Assembly: GCA_007922225.1 (NCBI GenBank)
Contig: ML679969.1
Coordinates: 19,548,932 to 19,612,931 of the forward strand
Direction of reading: 5' to 3'
DNA: 64,000 nucleotides
Source: Emydura subglobosa
Lineage: Eukaryota > Chordata > Testudines > Chelidae
The number at the start of each line of letters is the position of its first letter. The stretch's first letter is position 1. The notes under the pieces are model-generated. The model ran no database searches, was not told where the DNA came from, and saw only the letters and a list, made by a program, of their open reading frames with translations. Shown here piece by piece: positions 34,105-43,740 of this stretch. The translations under genes were made by a program, and so were the position numbers.

Positions 34105-34777
34105 TCACTGCTGTCACTCCCAGAGAGGGAGATGTCACCAGCCTGGAGGCTGTGCAGGTCAGACTAAGAGGTGGATTGTAACCCCAATAAAGGTGAAGGT
34201 GGGGAGAAGGGCCCTGTCCCCCTAGAGCCTGGGGGCGCATGGCCATCACCAGAGCAAGTGTCTGGCCCGCGGCATCCCTGCAGCGCAGCCAGAGCCTGGG
34301 CAGGAGGCCTGAGATGTGTGAGAAACAGACTGTGAAAGTCCCTCACCACACCAGAGACGCTGTTTGGGGTCCCCGGGCCAGGAGCGGTGTTGGATGTTTT
34401 CCTTTCACCTTTCTTATCTTTTCTTTATTTTTTTAATTGGTGACTGTTTAATAAATTGTATTTGCTTTGAACCATATGCATCGATCAGTGGGTCAGGGAA
34501 GCATCCAGTGCAGAGAGGGAACCCCGGAGTGGGGACACCCATGCCCCGGCCCTAAGTGACCACAAGGTTGGGGGTCAAGCCCCCAGGAATCCTGGGCCTA
34601 GGGTTGTCAGGGTTACAGGAACCCCGTCACACAGGGGGGACCTTGCAGTCAGGCAGGCCTCTGGGTAAAGGGAGTTGGAGCAAGGACTCAGACCCTTTCG
34701 CTAGCCAACTCCACTGGGGCAGTGTATGAGCCAGGAATGTTCCCCACAATAGCGGGACCATCCCCCGCTTATATAAT
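34105..34777 (+). mobile_element. Family-A LTR, solo copy, 5'-truncated
   Basis: Matches the downstream two thirds of the LTR at 24553-25685, ending in ...ATCCCCCGCTTATA. It has an intact AATAAA at 34450, in a TTTAATAAATTGTATTTGC context, showing the LTR faces plus. No internal sequence follows. Confidence 0.72.
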
Positions 34778-35417
34778 GGACTTTGAACGGGGGAGGGGAA
34801 CCTAGGCTGCAAAGCAGATGCAGCCTGTGCATCAAGAATCTGTAGCCGGCTTGTATCAGCTGTCGGAGTGAGGCATGGCTGATTGCAACCCTGTGTCATG
34901 TATAAGAACTGAGACTGCGAAGTTAGTTCATTTCTTTGGTAACTGAGCCTTTAAGGCAACCACTTATAATCACTTAAACTCCATCTTTCTGTAGGACTAA
35001 ATTTGGTCTATAACTTTCTAAAACAGTGTGGCTTGGCCTGAAGCGTTTGGGAAATCTCAGCTTGGTTAACAAAGCTGACTGGGGAGAGGGGGGCAGACTA
35101 ATTCATGAGCTTGCACTGATCTCTGTGCTCTGTTCCATGCAAGGTGCTACACACCTGTAATGCAGGGCTTAGAGCTGGGGGAATTGGCTGGAGCCTGCTT
35201 CTATCCTTGGTTCATGAGCTGCTGCGGGAAAGCATTGGTGTGCCACAGTGTAACCTGCTCTCTAGCTGGGTGAGGGGCTCCACCTGCTGGTGCATTGGGT
35301 GATAGCAGTGCCCGGAGGGAGCCAGCCCAGGCTGGACGGGCTATTTAAGGGCTCACAGTGGTTCCACAAGGTCCAGGCTGCACCCTGGGGTGGATTGGGG
35401 GGAGTTATCCTGTCACA
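34778..35417. other. Unclassified, possibly part of another LTR
   Basis: AACTGAGACTGCGAAGTTAG near 34908 and CTGGGAAATCTCAGC-like wording near 35050 recall a common turtle LTR, but no ends are seen. No gene. Confidence 0.3.
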
Positions 35418-38400
35418 AACGTCAATGGTCAGGGGTCAGAGGTCAAATGTCAAGGGGTTAATGGTCAGCAGTAGGGTCAAGGGTAAAGGGTGAGGGGTCA
35501 AGGGTCAGGGTGTCTAAAGTCAAAGATCAGGGTCGAGGGGGGCCAAAGATGAGACATTAAAGGTCAAAGTGACAGGTCATAGGTCAAAGTTCTGCATTTA
35601 GGAATTCAATGGTCAGGGGTAAAAGGTCAAAGTTCAAAGGTCAGTGGGATCAAAAGTAAAGGGTCAGGGGGGTCAAAGATAAGGGGCTAAAGGTCAAAGG
35701 TCAGGGGTCAAAGGTCTAAGGTCAGGGTTCATGGTTCAGGGTCAATATCAGGGCTCAGGGTTCAGTGTTCAAGCGTCTGGCGTAAGGGATATGGATACGT
35801 GGTCAGGGTCAAGGGTTAGGGGTCAGGGATCAGCTGGAAGGGGTCATGTGTCAAGGGTCAGTGGTCAGGGGTCTAGGTCAATGGTCAAGAGTCTAGGGTC
35901 AGCGATTAGGGGTCAGGGGTCTAGGGATAGGGGTCAGGGGACAGGGGACAGGATGAACGGTCAAATGTCAAGTGTAAGGGGTCAGGTGTCGAGGGTGAGG
36001 GCTAGTGTCAGGGGTCAACTGTCAGTTGTCAGGGGTCAAGGGTCAGGGATCAAGATTTAGGGGTCAGGAGTCAAGAATTACAGGTCAGTTTCAGGGGTCA
36101 GGAGTCAGGAGTCAAGGGTCAGGCATCAGGGGTCAAGAGTAATGGGTCAGTGGCATGGATCAGGGGTCAGTGGTTGGGAATCAAGGGTCAGGGGTAAAAG
36201 GTGAGGGGTAAGAGTCAGGGATCAGGTGTAAGAAGTGAGGTGTCATGGGTCAGGGGTCACGGTCAAAGGAGTCAAGGGTCAGAGGTCAAGTGTCAGGGGT
36301 CAAGGGTCAGGGGTCAATTTCAATGGTCATGGTCCAAGGATCAATAATCAGGGATCTAGGGTCAGGGGACAGAGTCAGGGTGAAGGTTTAGAGGTCGGGG
36401 TCAGGGGGTCAAGGAAAAAGTCAGGGTTCAAGGGTCAGGGGGCGTCAAGGGTCAGTGGACAGTTGTCAGGGGTGAGGGTCAAGGGTCATGATGAAAGGTC
36501 AGTGGTAAGAGGTCAAAGGTCAGTTGTCTGTTGTCATGGGTCAAGGGTTTTGGATCAGTGGTCAGATATCAAGGGTCAGGGATCAGGGGTCAGGGTCATG
36601 GATCAGGAAGATGGTCAGCGAGAGGGTCAGGTGTCAGGGGTTAGGCTTAGGGGTCAGGAGTCAATGGTCAGGCCTCAGGGTCCGGTTTCAAGGTGCAGGG
36701 GTCAAGGGTCAGGAGTCAAGGGTCAGAGGTCAGGGGTCAAGGATTAGGGGACGGGGTCAATGGTCACGGGTCATCTGTAAGGGGGTAGGTGTCAAGGGCT
36801 GGTGTCAGCATTCATGGGTTGGGGTCAGGGTCAAAGGTAAGGAGTTAAGGTTCAACAGTCAGGGGTCAAGGATTAGGGGCAAGGGGTCAGGGGACAGGGT
36901 CAGGGTGAATAGTCAGGGGTCAAGGGTCAGGGGTTCAGGTTCAGGGTCATGCTCAGGGGTCAACTGTCAGTGGTCAGAGATCAAGGGTCACAGGTCAAGG
37001 GTCAGGGTTTATGGATCAGGGGTCAAAGGACAGGGTTCAATGCGCAGGGGTGAAGAGTCAGGGGTCAGTAGTCAGGGAGTCAATGTTCAGGGATGAGTGG
37101 TTAGGGTCAGGTATCGGAATCAATTGTCAGGGGTCACATGTCAGGGGTCAAGTGTCAAAAGTCAGGCATCAAGGGTCAAGGTCAGATTTCAAGGGGAAGT
37201 GGTCAGAGATCAGGGGTCAAAGGTCAGGGTGAAGTGTCAGAAGTCTAGGGTCAAGGGTTAGGGGTCAGGCATCAAGAGTCTGGGTTTGGGGGGGTCTGGG
37301 TTTAAAAGTCAAGAGTCAGCAATCAAAGGTCAGGGATCAGTATTCAGGGGTCAATGGTCAGGAGTCAAAGGTCAGTGTTCAGGGGCCAAGGGTCAGGGCT
37401 CAGGATTCAGGGGTCAAGGGTCAGCGGTTAGGGGGTCAAGGGTCGGGGATGAGAGGTTGGGGTCAGGAGTCAAGGGTCAGTTTCATGGGTCAGGTGTCGG
37501 GTCAAGGGTAAGGAGTCAGGGTTCAGGGATTGAGGTCAAGGGTCAGGAGTCAGCAGTGAGGGTCAAGGGTCAGGTGTCTGGGGTCAAAGGTAAAGGTCAG
37601 GAGTCAAGTAACAGGGTCAGGGTGAATGGTCAGAGGTCTTGGGTCAAGGGTCAGGAGTCAGGGGTTAAGGGTCAGGGCTCAGGAGTGAGGGCTCAGGGGT
37701 CAGAGCTCAGTGTCAGGTGTCGGTTGTCTGGTGTAAGGGTGAGAGGTCCGTGATCAGATTTCAGGGGTCAAGGGTCAGGGGCTAAGGATGAAGGGTCAGA
37801 GCCAGGTGTTGGTTGTCAGGTGTCAGGAGTCAGAGTTTAGGGGTCAAGGATCTGAGGTCAGGGGATCATTGCTCAGGTGTCAGGGTCAGAGTCAGGTGTC
37901 AGGGATCACGGGGGAGAGGATCAGAGGTTAGTGTTCAATGGTCATGGGTCAGGGGTCAAGGGTCAGTGGTCAAGAGTAACAGGTCAGGGGTCCCATGTCT
38001 GATGTCAGTGTGTCAGTGGTCTTGGTTGGAATCAGGTTTTAGGGTTTAGGTTTATGGTCAGGGATCAGGGTCAAGGGTCAGGGTTCAGGTGTCAGGTTTC
38101 GGCATCAGAGTCAGGTGTCGATTGTCTTGTCTCAGGGGTCATGGGCCAGGATTCGGAGTCAGAAGTCAAGAGTCAGGGGTCAAGGGTGAAGGATCAGGGG
38201 TCAAGGGTCAGAGGTGAGGTGTCCCGTGTCCAATGTTAGTGTGTCAGTGTTCTTGGTTGGACTCAGGTTTTATGGTTTACGTTTAGGGTTTACGGTCAGG
38301 GGCCAGACATCAGGGATCAGAGTCAGGTGTCGGTTGTCGGGTGTCAGGGGTCAGAGTTTGTGGGTCAGGAGTCAGTTGTCAGGAGTCAGGATCTGGGGTC

Positions 38401-38605
38401 AGAGGTCAGGGCTCAGGTCAGTCAGGTGTCGGTTGTTGGGTGTCAGGGATCAGGGGTCAGGGTAGAGAGTCAGCAGTCAGGGGTCAATGTTCAGAGGTCA
38501 GTGGTTTGGGTTTCCTTCCCCATGTCAGTGTGTCAGTGGTCTTGGTTTGCATCAAGTTTTAGGGTTTAGGATTTGGATTTAAGGTCAGTGGCCAGGTGTC
38601 AGGGA
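35418..38605. repeat. GGTCA-rich satellite, about 3.2 kb
   Basis: Nearly the whole strip is degenerate repeats of GGTCA/GGGGTCA separated by two to eight bases, for example GGGTCAAGGGTCAGG and AGGGGTCAGG. The plus strand is strongly G-rich and C-poor. No fixed unit dominates; the shortest common period is about 6-7 bases, with looser 12-14 base pairs. Toward the right end a larger unit appears three times (about 38004, 38236 and 38524), sharing CAGTGTGTCAGTG followed by TCTTGGTT. Long plus-strand frames here (for example 36524-37096) are glycine/serine/valine/glutamine-rich products of the repeat itself. Candidate nuclear-receptor half-sites and G-quadruplex motifs are dense. Confidence 0.92.
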
Positions 38606-38611
38606 ATCAAC

Positions 38612-40256
38612 CTCCTCCCCCTGCCTAGATTAGCCGGGGCCCATACATGTTTTGCAGTGTTGAGGGCAACAGACTGGGAAGCCAGAGATCACCGGTGCGA
38701 ATCCCACTACGGCCCCCTGGTGCTAATCTCCCCAAAAGACTCCGTTCCTTCTCTGGCATTACCCCTGCCTTGCCTGCTTTTCCCCAAAAAAATCTTACCC
38801 CTGCCTAAAAGAGAAGGGGCTAAGAGATGTGGTATGGTGGTTAGGGCAATGAGCTAGGAAACCAGCGATCATGCGTTTGAATCCAATGAGGCCCTCCCCC
38901 CTTGGCAGCTGTCTCCCCAGAAGACTGGAATTGAGTGTAGCAGAATGCCCCTGCCTTGTCAGCTTCTCAGGAAATAATATCCTCCCCCTGCATAGACTAC
39001 TGGGGTCCTGACACATAGTGCAATCATTCAGGTAATAGCCTGGACAACCACAAGTCACCAGTTCAGAGCCCCAGAAGACCCTCCTTCCTGGGTTGGGAGC
39101 AGGGGCTAGGGAAACCAGGGGTCACCAGTTCAAATACTGTCAGTGCAGCTGGGAGCAGCGGCTGCCACAGACTCAGTGTGTTATCCTGCCTTGCTCTAGG
39201 GCTTGTTGCTTTTCCACTCATACCAACCTCCTTTGTGGGCCAAGGATCCAGCTCCTTAGCAGTGGGGTTAGGGCAGACATCTTAAAAAACCAGCAGTCAC
39301 TGATTTGAGTCCTGCTAGGGCTCAGGGGAGCAGCCAACTCATCTCTCTCATTCAATGCAGACTTGCCACAGCCCCTTCCACGATGTGCCTTACTTAGAGA
39401 CTCATCTATCCTCCACTTGAACAAACCTCCTCCCCATGCCTAGGACAGGGGGCTGCCCCTGTAGCACAAAGGTTAGGAAAGTGGACTGGGAAACTAGGAG
39501 TCTCCCATTTGAATCCCACTGGGGACCCCCAGAGAACTCACCAACTGCTACATACTCATCATGTCATGCCTGTCTATTGGGCTCACCACTTCTCTGCCTG
39601 AACTAACATGCTGAGGGTAGCTGAGGGCCTGAACCCCAGGAGCAGCAGTTACCAGTTCAAATCCCCCAGAGGCCAGTGGGAAGGGTGTCTGCTGGAGACA
39701 CTTTTCTGCTCACTCCAATCAACTCCCTTTTCCAAGGCAGTGAGCACTCACTCCCATATCAAAGGGGTTATGGCAGCAGTCTGGGAAACCTGGGGGTTGC
39801 TAGTTCAAATCCCACTGCACCCCATGGAGTGATTTCCTAAGATGACTCACCAGGCTCATCCCACATGCTGCCTTCCTCAGAGGCTCATTGCTTCTCTGCC
39901 CAAATAAACCTATTCCTTGTGCTAAGAGCAGTGGGGGCCTGGCCTGTGGCCCATGAGTCACCCTTTCAAATCCCCCTGGAGTAATTTCCTCCCCAGACAA
40001 CTTGCCTTGCTCATCATGTGTCATGTCATCCTCAGAAGCTCATCACATCTGCTTCTGAACCAACTGCCTCTCTGTGCTAAGGACAGAGAGGGTGTTGCTC
40101 CTTAGTGTAGGGGCAGGGTAGCCCTCCGAAAACTAGTTCAAATCCCATAAGGACCCCCAGCAGCAATAGCATCCACAGACTTGCCATGCTCATCCCATGG
40201 GGTGCCTTTCTCAGAGGCTCGTTCTATATTCTCTCAAACTAACTGCCTCCCTCTGT
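38612..40256 (+). repeat. Tandem array of about 170-bp tRNA-like units
   Basis: B-box-like words (GTTCAAATCC and variants) occur at about 38694, 38873, 39061, 39127, 39302, 39507, 39653, 39802, 39963 and 40134, mostly 145-205 bases apart. Several are preceded by A-box-like words, clearest TGGTGGTTAGGGCAATG near 38835 and GTGGGGTTAGGGCAGAC near 39262. Between them each unit repeats a spacer with CTCATC, then CAGAGGCTCATTGCTTCTCT and AACCTCCTCCCC-type words. It reads as a tandemly amplified tRNA-derived SINE or a satellite built from one. Pol III activity is inference. Units are diverged, so the array is old. Confidence 0.75.
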
Positions 40257-40588
40257 GATGAAGTGGAGATATCATTGGTGTTTTCTCTGAGTGCTGGGCG
40301 TGGACCTCAGTTTTCTCCATTTGTTACTCATGTATTTTGATGTTGGGACAAGGGTGTGTGATCCTTGCAGATACCACTAGAGGGTGGAAGGGCCTTCCTT
40401 TAGCCACACATACACAGAGAACAGCCTGGATCCCTCTGCCTTGGGTCAACCAGCTGCTACAGGTTGCTGCAGGAAGAAAGAAGGATGGCTGGACACCTTG
40501 CCAGGAAAGAGATAAAACACTAGGGAGGGGCAAGGTCTGCAGGTGACTGGCTGGAGGGAACTTTCTTTCTTGACCAGTTGATTATCAT
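40257..40588. other. No gene recognised
   Basis: Mixed sequence between the tRNA-like array and the second Harbinger copy. No frame with recognisable similarity. Confidence 0.45.
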
Positions 40589-40594
40589 AGGCAA

Positions 40595-40890
40595 AGTTGA
40601 AATGCCAGTAGTGATCCTTGGGATACCCTGACCTACCCCTTGCTCCTATGGTTCAAGAAGCCGAACACCATTTACCTTGACAGCACGAAGGCACACCTCA
40701 ACTATAGGATCAGCAGATGCTGAATGAGACTTTGGTCATTTGAAGGGTCACTGGCATTGCCTACTTATGAGATTGGACTTCAGTGCAAGAAATACCCCAA
40801 TGGCTATAGCTGCCTGCTGTGTCTAGCATGATAGCTGTGAAACAAAGGAGGGAAAGTTTCCGCTGAGAAGACCATTTTAATAGTGAGCCA
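40595..40890 (+). pseudogene. Harbinger transposase C-terminal remnant
   Basis: Frames here give an E-M-P-V-V-I-L-G block, then P-T-P-C-S-Y-G, D-F-G-H-L-K-G-H-W-H and a final A-A-C-C-V block, aligning with the last third of the transposase at 14115-14380. The glutamate position of the DDE set is followed by a stop (D-A-E-stop-D-F-G-H), and several frame changes occur. It is a non-functional relic. Confidence 0.75.
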
Positions 40891-41500
40891 GGGTAGTGTG
40901 TGTTGCTGTAGCGTGCTTTACCTGGCTTTGCTCTTTTTCAGCCTAGGATGAATCCTGCAGTAAGTGCTATGTGCGTACGAATAGAATATTGCCAATGCAC
41001 CCATTAATATTGTCTAAGAATGACATTATGGATTCTGTGAGAACATGAAGTTACAGGAAATTGGTAGGTGTCAGACCTGCTCAGCATTAGCCAGCATATG
41101 TCATGAACTAATAGAGACGAATTATGTTCCAAATTATATAATTGTATTCTGTAACATGAACTAGGAAAATAAAAAACATTTAGAACTTTGTAAAACTTAA
41201 TAAATTAAGGCACACAAATTATAAAGGGGAAAGAACAGTCATTTCCTTTTCAGGTACACATACACTAACCATGTCTTTCCCAGGTCAGTGTTGTGCAGCT
41301 GTGATTATCTTTGATGTCCCCTGGGGTCATGGGTGGAGAGCAGCAACCCCTGGTGCCCCAGGGAATGTAGGGAGGCCCCGACATTGAGTTCTCTATAGAC
41401 TGCAGGGGGAGGCAAGCACAGTATTGTTGTACCTGAAGGTCCACCAGAGTCTGCAGCATGTTTGCCATCTGAGAAGTCCTGTTATGTCCTGGTGCATCTC

Positions 41501-41773
41501 CTACTCCTTTTCCTGCTTGGACTCTTGGACCTTTCTTTTCCCCGCTGTTTCCGTCTCTAGGCTGTCCGGCAGGGTCATCCTCCAGGCCCTGGTCTCATTT
41601 TTTGATGCAGCACAGGCTTGTAAGATCTCCTGGAACATGTCATCATGAATCCTCTTCTTTCCCCTCCTCATCTGACTCAGGTATTCCATGGAGGTGGATG
41701 GGGGGACCCTCAAGGCCACAAAACCAACCCGTGCAGGTACAGCACACAGAGGTATCATTGTCAATGCGTTCAT
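41501..41773 (-). pseudogene. Harbinger Myb-like gene, exon 2 remnant
   Basis: A Q-M-R-R-G-K-K-R-I-H-D-D-M-F-Q-E-I block followed by N-E-T-R-A-W-R aligns with the basic R-R-K-K-R-K-N-R-E-D-M-F-S-E-L and Q-R-T-W-R-Q blocks of exon 2 in the complete element. The frame then runs into an E/K-rich tail. DNA-binding accessory protein in origin; no longer part of a gene. Confidence 0.7.
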
Positions 41774-42105
41774 GACAGAAATAAATAAAAATTTAGGGTA
41801 CTGAACTCACTCCCCTGACAGACACAAGCTGTAAGTGCGATGTTCTCACTTCTCCTTGGGATGGACATAGCATGGTGCCAGTCACAGCACCAGCTGTGGT
41901 GAGTATGGCCCTTGGGGAGGGAAGGGTTGGGGAAATGAGTCGGGGAAAGCTCACAGACATGAGCATGTGTGTATAGGGCAATGGCACAGCGCACTAGTTC
42001 CATTTTCCACAGGCAGTGGTGATTTTAGTGGAGATCTCACTCCTGGGGGTAACAGAGAGAGCACAGCAGCTGCTGGTGTCCTGATGCTGCCCAGATCTGT
42101 GTGCA

Positions 42106-42756
42106 CAGGGGCGGCCTTCGGGAAATTGGCACCTTGGGCAAACTTGTATTTTGGCACCCCGGCCCCTTCTGTCTCCCCATCCAGCCCCCCATCCCTCCGT
42201 CCCCTGCTGCCTCCCTGTCCATCTCTGAATCCCTCCTGGCCCCCGATGACTCCCCATCCATCCCCTCTGGCCCCTGCTGCCTCCCCGTCCATCCCTCCCA
42301 GCCACCCCGGCCTCTGCTGCCTCCCTGGGCTATCCTTGTATTGCCTCCAGGCCCCATTGCTTCCTCTCCACGTTGCTCTGAGCTCCCTTCCACGGCCTCA
42401 CACCCCAAGCCCATCCCGCTTCTTGCTTCTTGACCACAGTGTCCAGAGAGCAGTGGCCACTGCCCATACGCCCAGATCTGAAGGCTGCACTGCTGTGAGC
42501 AGCAGCTCAGAAGTAAGGGTGGCATGGTCTGGTATATTGCCACTTTTACATCTGCACAGCTGCTGGTGGCGGCGCTGCCTTCAGAGTTAGGTGGTTGGAG
42601 ACCAGTGGCTGCTGGCTGGGAACCCAAAGGTTCTGGGGCTATGAACTGCTAAGTCTTGGGGTGCCATCCCTGGCACAAATTAAGCACTGACCATGCCCCC
42701 CTTACCCTGATGCCCTGGGCAGTCGCCCACCTTGCCCACCCATAAGTCCAGCCCTG
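42106..42756. mobile_element. hAT-like non-autonomous element nested in Harbinger copy 2
   Basis: The left end CAGGGGCGGCCTTCGG at 42106 and the right end ...AAGTCCAGCCCTG at 42756 form the CAGGG...CCCTG inverted pair of hAT elements, with subterminal CACCTTGGGCAAAC and GCCCACCTTGCCCACC strips. Flanks TGTGTGCA (42098-42105) and TGTGTGCT (42757-42764) match at seven of eight bases, the 8-bp duplication size of hAT. The interior holds C/T-rich tandem CTGCCTCCCYGTCCATC phrases. No transposase. Confidence 0.82.
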
Positions 42757-42881
42757 TGTGTGCTGCAATGATGGCTAAAGTAATCACTGAGTACTGTGGG
42801 AACATGTCCTCCCCAGAAACCTTTGGCAGAGGATTGCAGTGTCTTGGAGATCTCTGTGGGGATTCAAATAAAAAAGATGTG

Positions 42882-43450
42882 CTACTTTCTCTGCAATTTC
42901 AAAGCAAACAGCAACTTACTAGAAGTACCTTCCCCTGCATCAGGCTTGCCCATACTTGACTGTCGGGACAGGCTGGACTGCAGTGGAGACAAAAACATGT
43001 CCTGGCTCATTGTGCAGTTGGATCTTCTTGTCTCCCCATACTCCTCCTCTTCCTCCTCCACCTCTTTCTCCTTGCTTTTCATCGCCAGGATCTGTGACTC
43101 ATGCTCCTTCAAAGTATCCATGGGGCTCTGGGGTGTGGTGATGGGGTCTCTGCTGAGGATGGCATGAAGCTCTTTGTAAAAACGGCAGGTCTGCAATTCC
43201 ACAACAGATCAGTTGCTGGCCTCCCTTGCCTTCGGGTACGCCTGCCACAGTTTCTTGGCTTTCATGCGGCACTGCTGCTGGTCCCTCTTGTAGTCCTTCT
43301 CCTCTGTGCCCTGAGCAATCTTCTCGTAAATGTTTTTATGGCTGGAGTGGAGCTGTGCCTACACAGGCTCTTCTCCCCACAGACTCAGGAGATCCCACAA
43401 CTCCTGTGTACCACAGACAGGAGCATGTCTGCACCATGGAGCCAGCATGA
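42882..43450 (-). pseudogene. Harbinger Myb-like gene, exon 1 remnant
   Basis: The minus strand gives, across changing frames, a Q-Q-C-R-M-K-A-K-K-L-W-Q-A-Y trihelix/Myb block near 43270, then L-Q-T-C-R-F-Y-K-E-L-H-A-I-L-S-R-D-P near 43180 and an E/K-rich acidic stretch. These align with exon 1 at 16022-16558. Frames change near 43205 and further upstream. It is broken by stops and has lost its link to exon 2 through the nested hAT insertion and decay. Confidence 0.72.
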
Positions 43451-43740
43451 TCAGCTGGGCAGTTGCTCACAACTGTGGAGAGATGCTAGGTGTGCTCACC
43501 AAGTCAGGCACCTCGGAAAAGGAATTTAAAAAATTCACGGGGTTTTAGAGTTGGGGAGCAGCTTCCTATCCACCTAGCCCCTGGGCAGCAGAGCGGTCAT
43601 TATGGGGCATTGTGGGACAGCTCTTGGAGGCCACCAACAGTCAATGTAAGTAACGCAGTATCTACACTGACACTGCGTTGACTTAACTACATCTAACTTG
43701 ACTTTACACCGCTCAGGGAGGTGATGTTATTAAATCGGTA

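Larger units (their letters stand above)
40589..43740. mobile_element. Decayed Harbinger transposon, copy 2, left part missing
   Basis: Carries only the C-terminal end of a transposase on plus (40595-40890) and Myb-like gene pieces on minus (41501-41773 and 42882-43450), in the same layout as the complete element at 12934. The protein pieces differ enough to be another subfamily. The right end is blurred near 43650-43740 (ATCTACACTGACACTGCG wording). The left end and N-terminal transposase are absent. An hAT-like element is inserted inside (42106-42756). Confidence 0.78.

Noticed and set aside
36235..38569. Long plus-strand open frames (up to 190 codons) rich in G, S, V, Q and R
   Set aside because: They are forced by the GGTCA repeat, which rarely makes stops in these frames. 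Neighbouring frames give the same kind of product, and there is no start context or domain.
35418..38605. Interstitial telomere repeat
   Set aside because: The main word is GGTCA/GGGGTCA, not TTAGGG; TTAGGG-like words are scattered and never in tandem.
38640..40150. True tRNA genes in the tandem array
   Set aside because: Only box-like words are kept. I could not fold a proper cloverleaf or find an anticodon arm, so they are called tRNA-like repeat units.
41967..42627. Overlapping frames of about 200 codons on both strands
   Set aside because: They arise from the CT-rich inside of the nested hAT-like element and have repeat-like composition on both strands.
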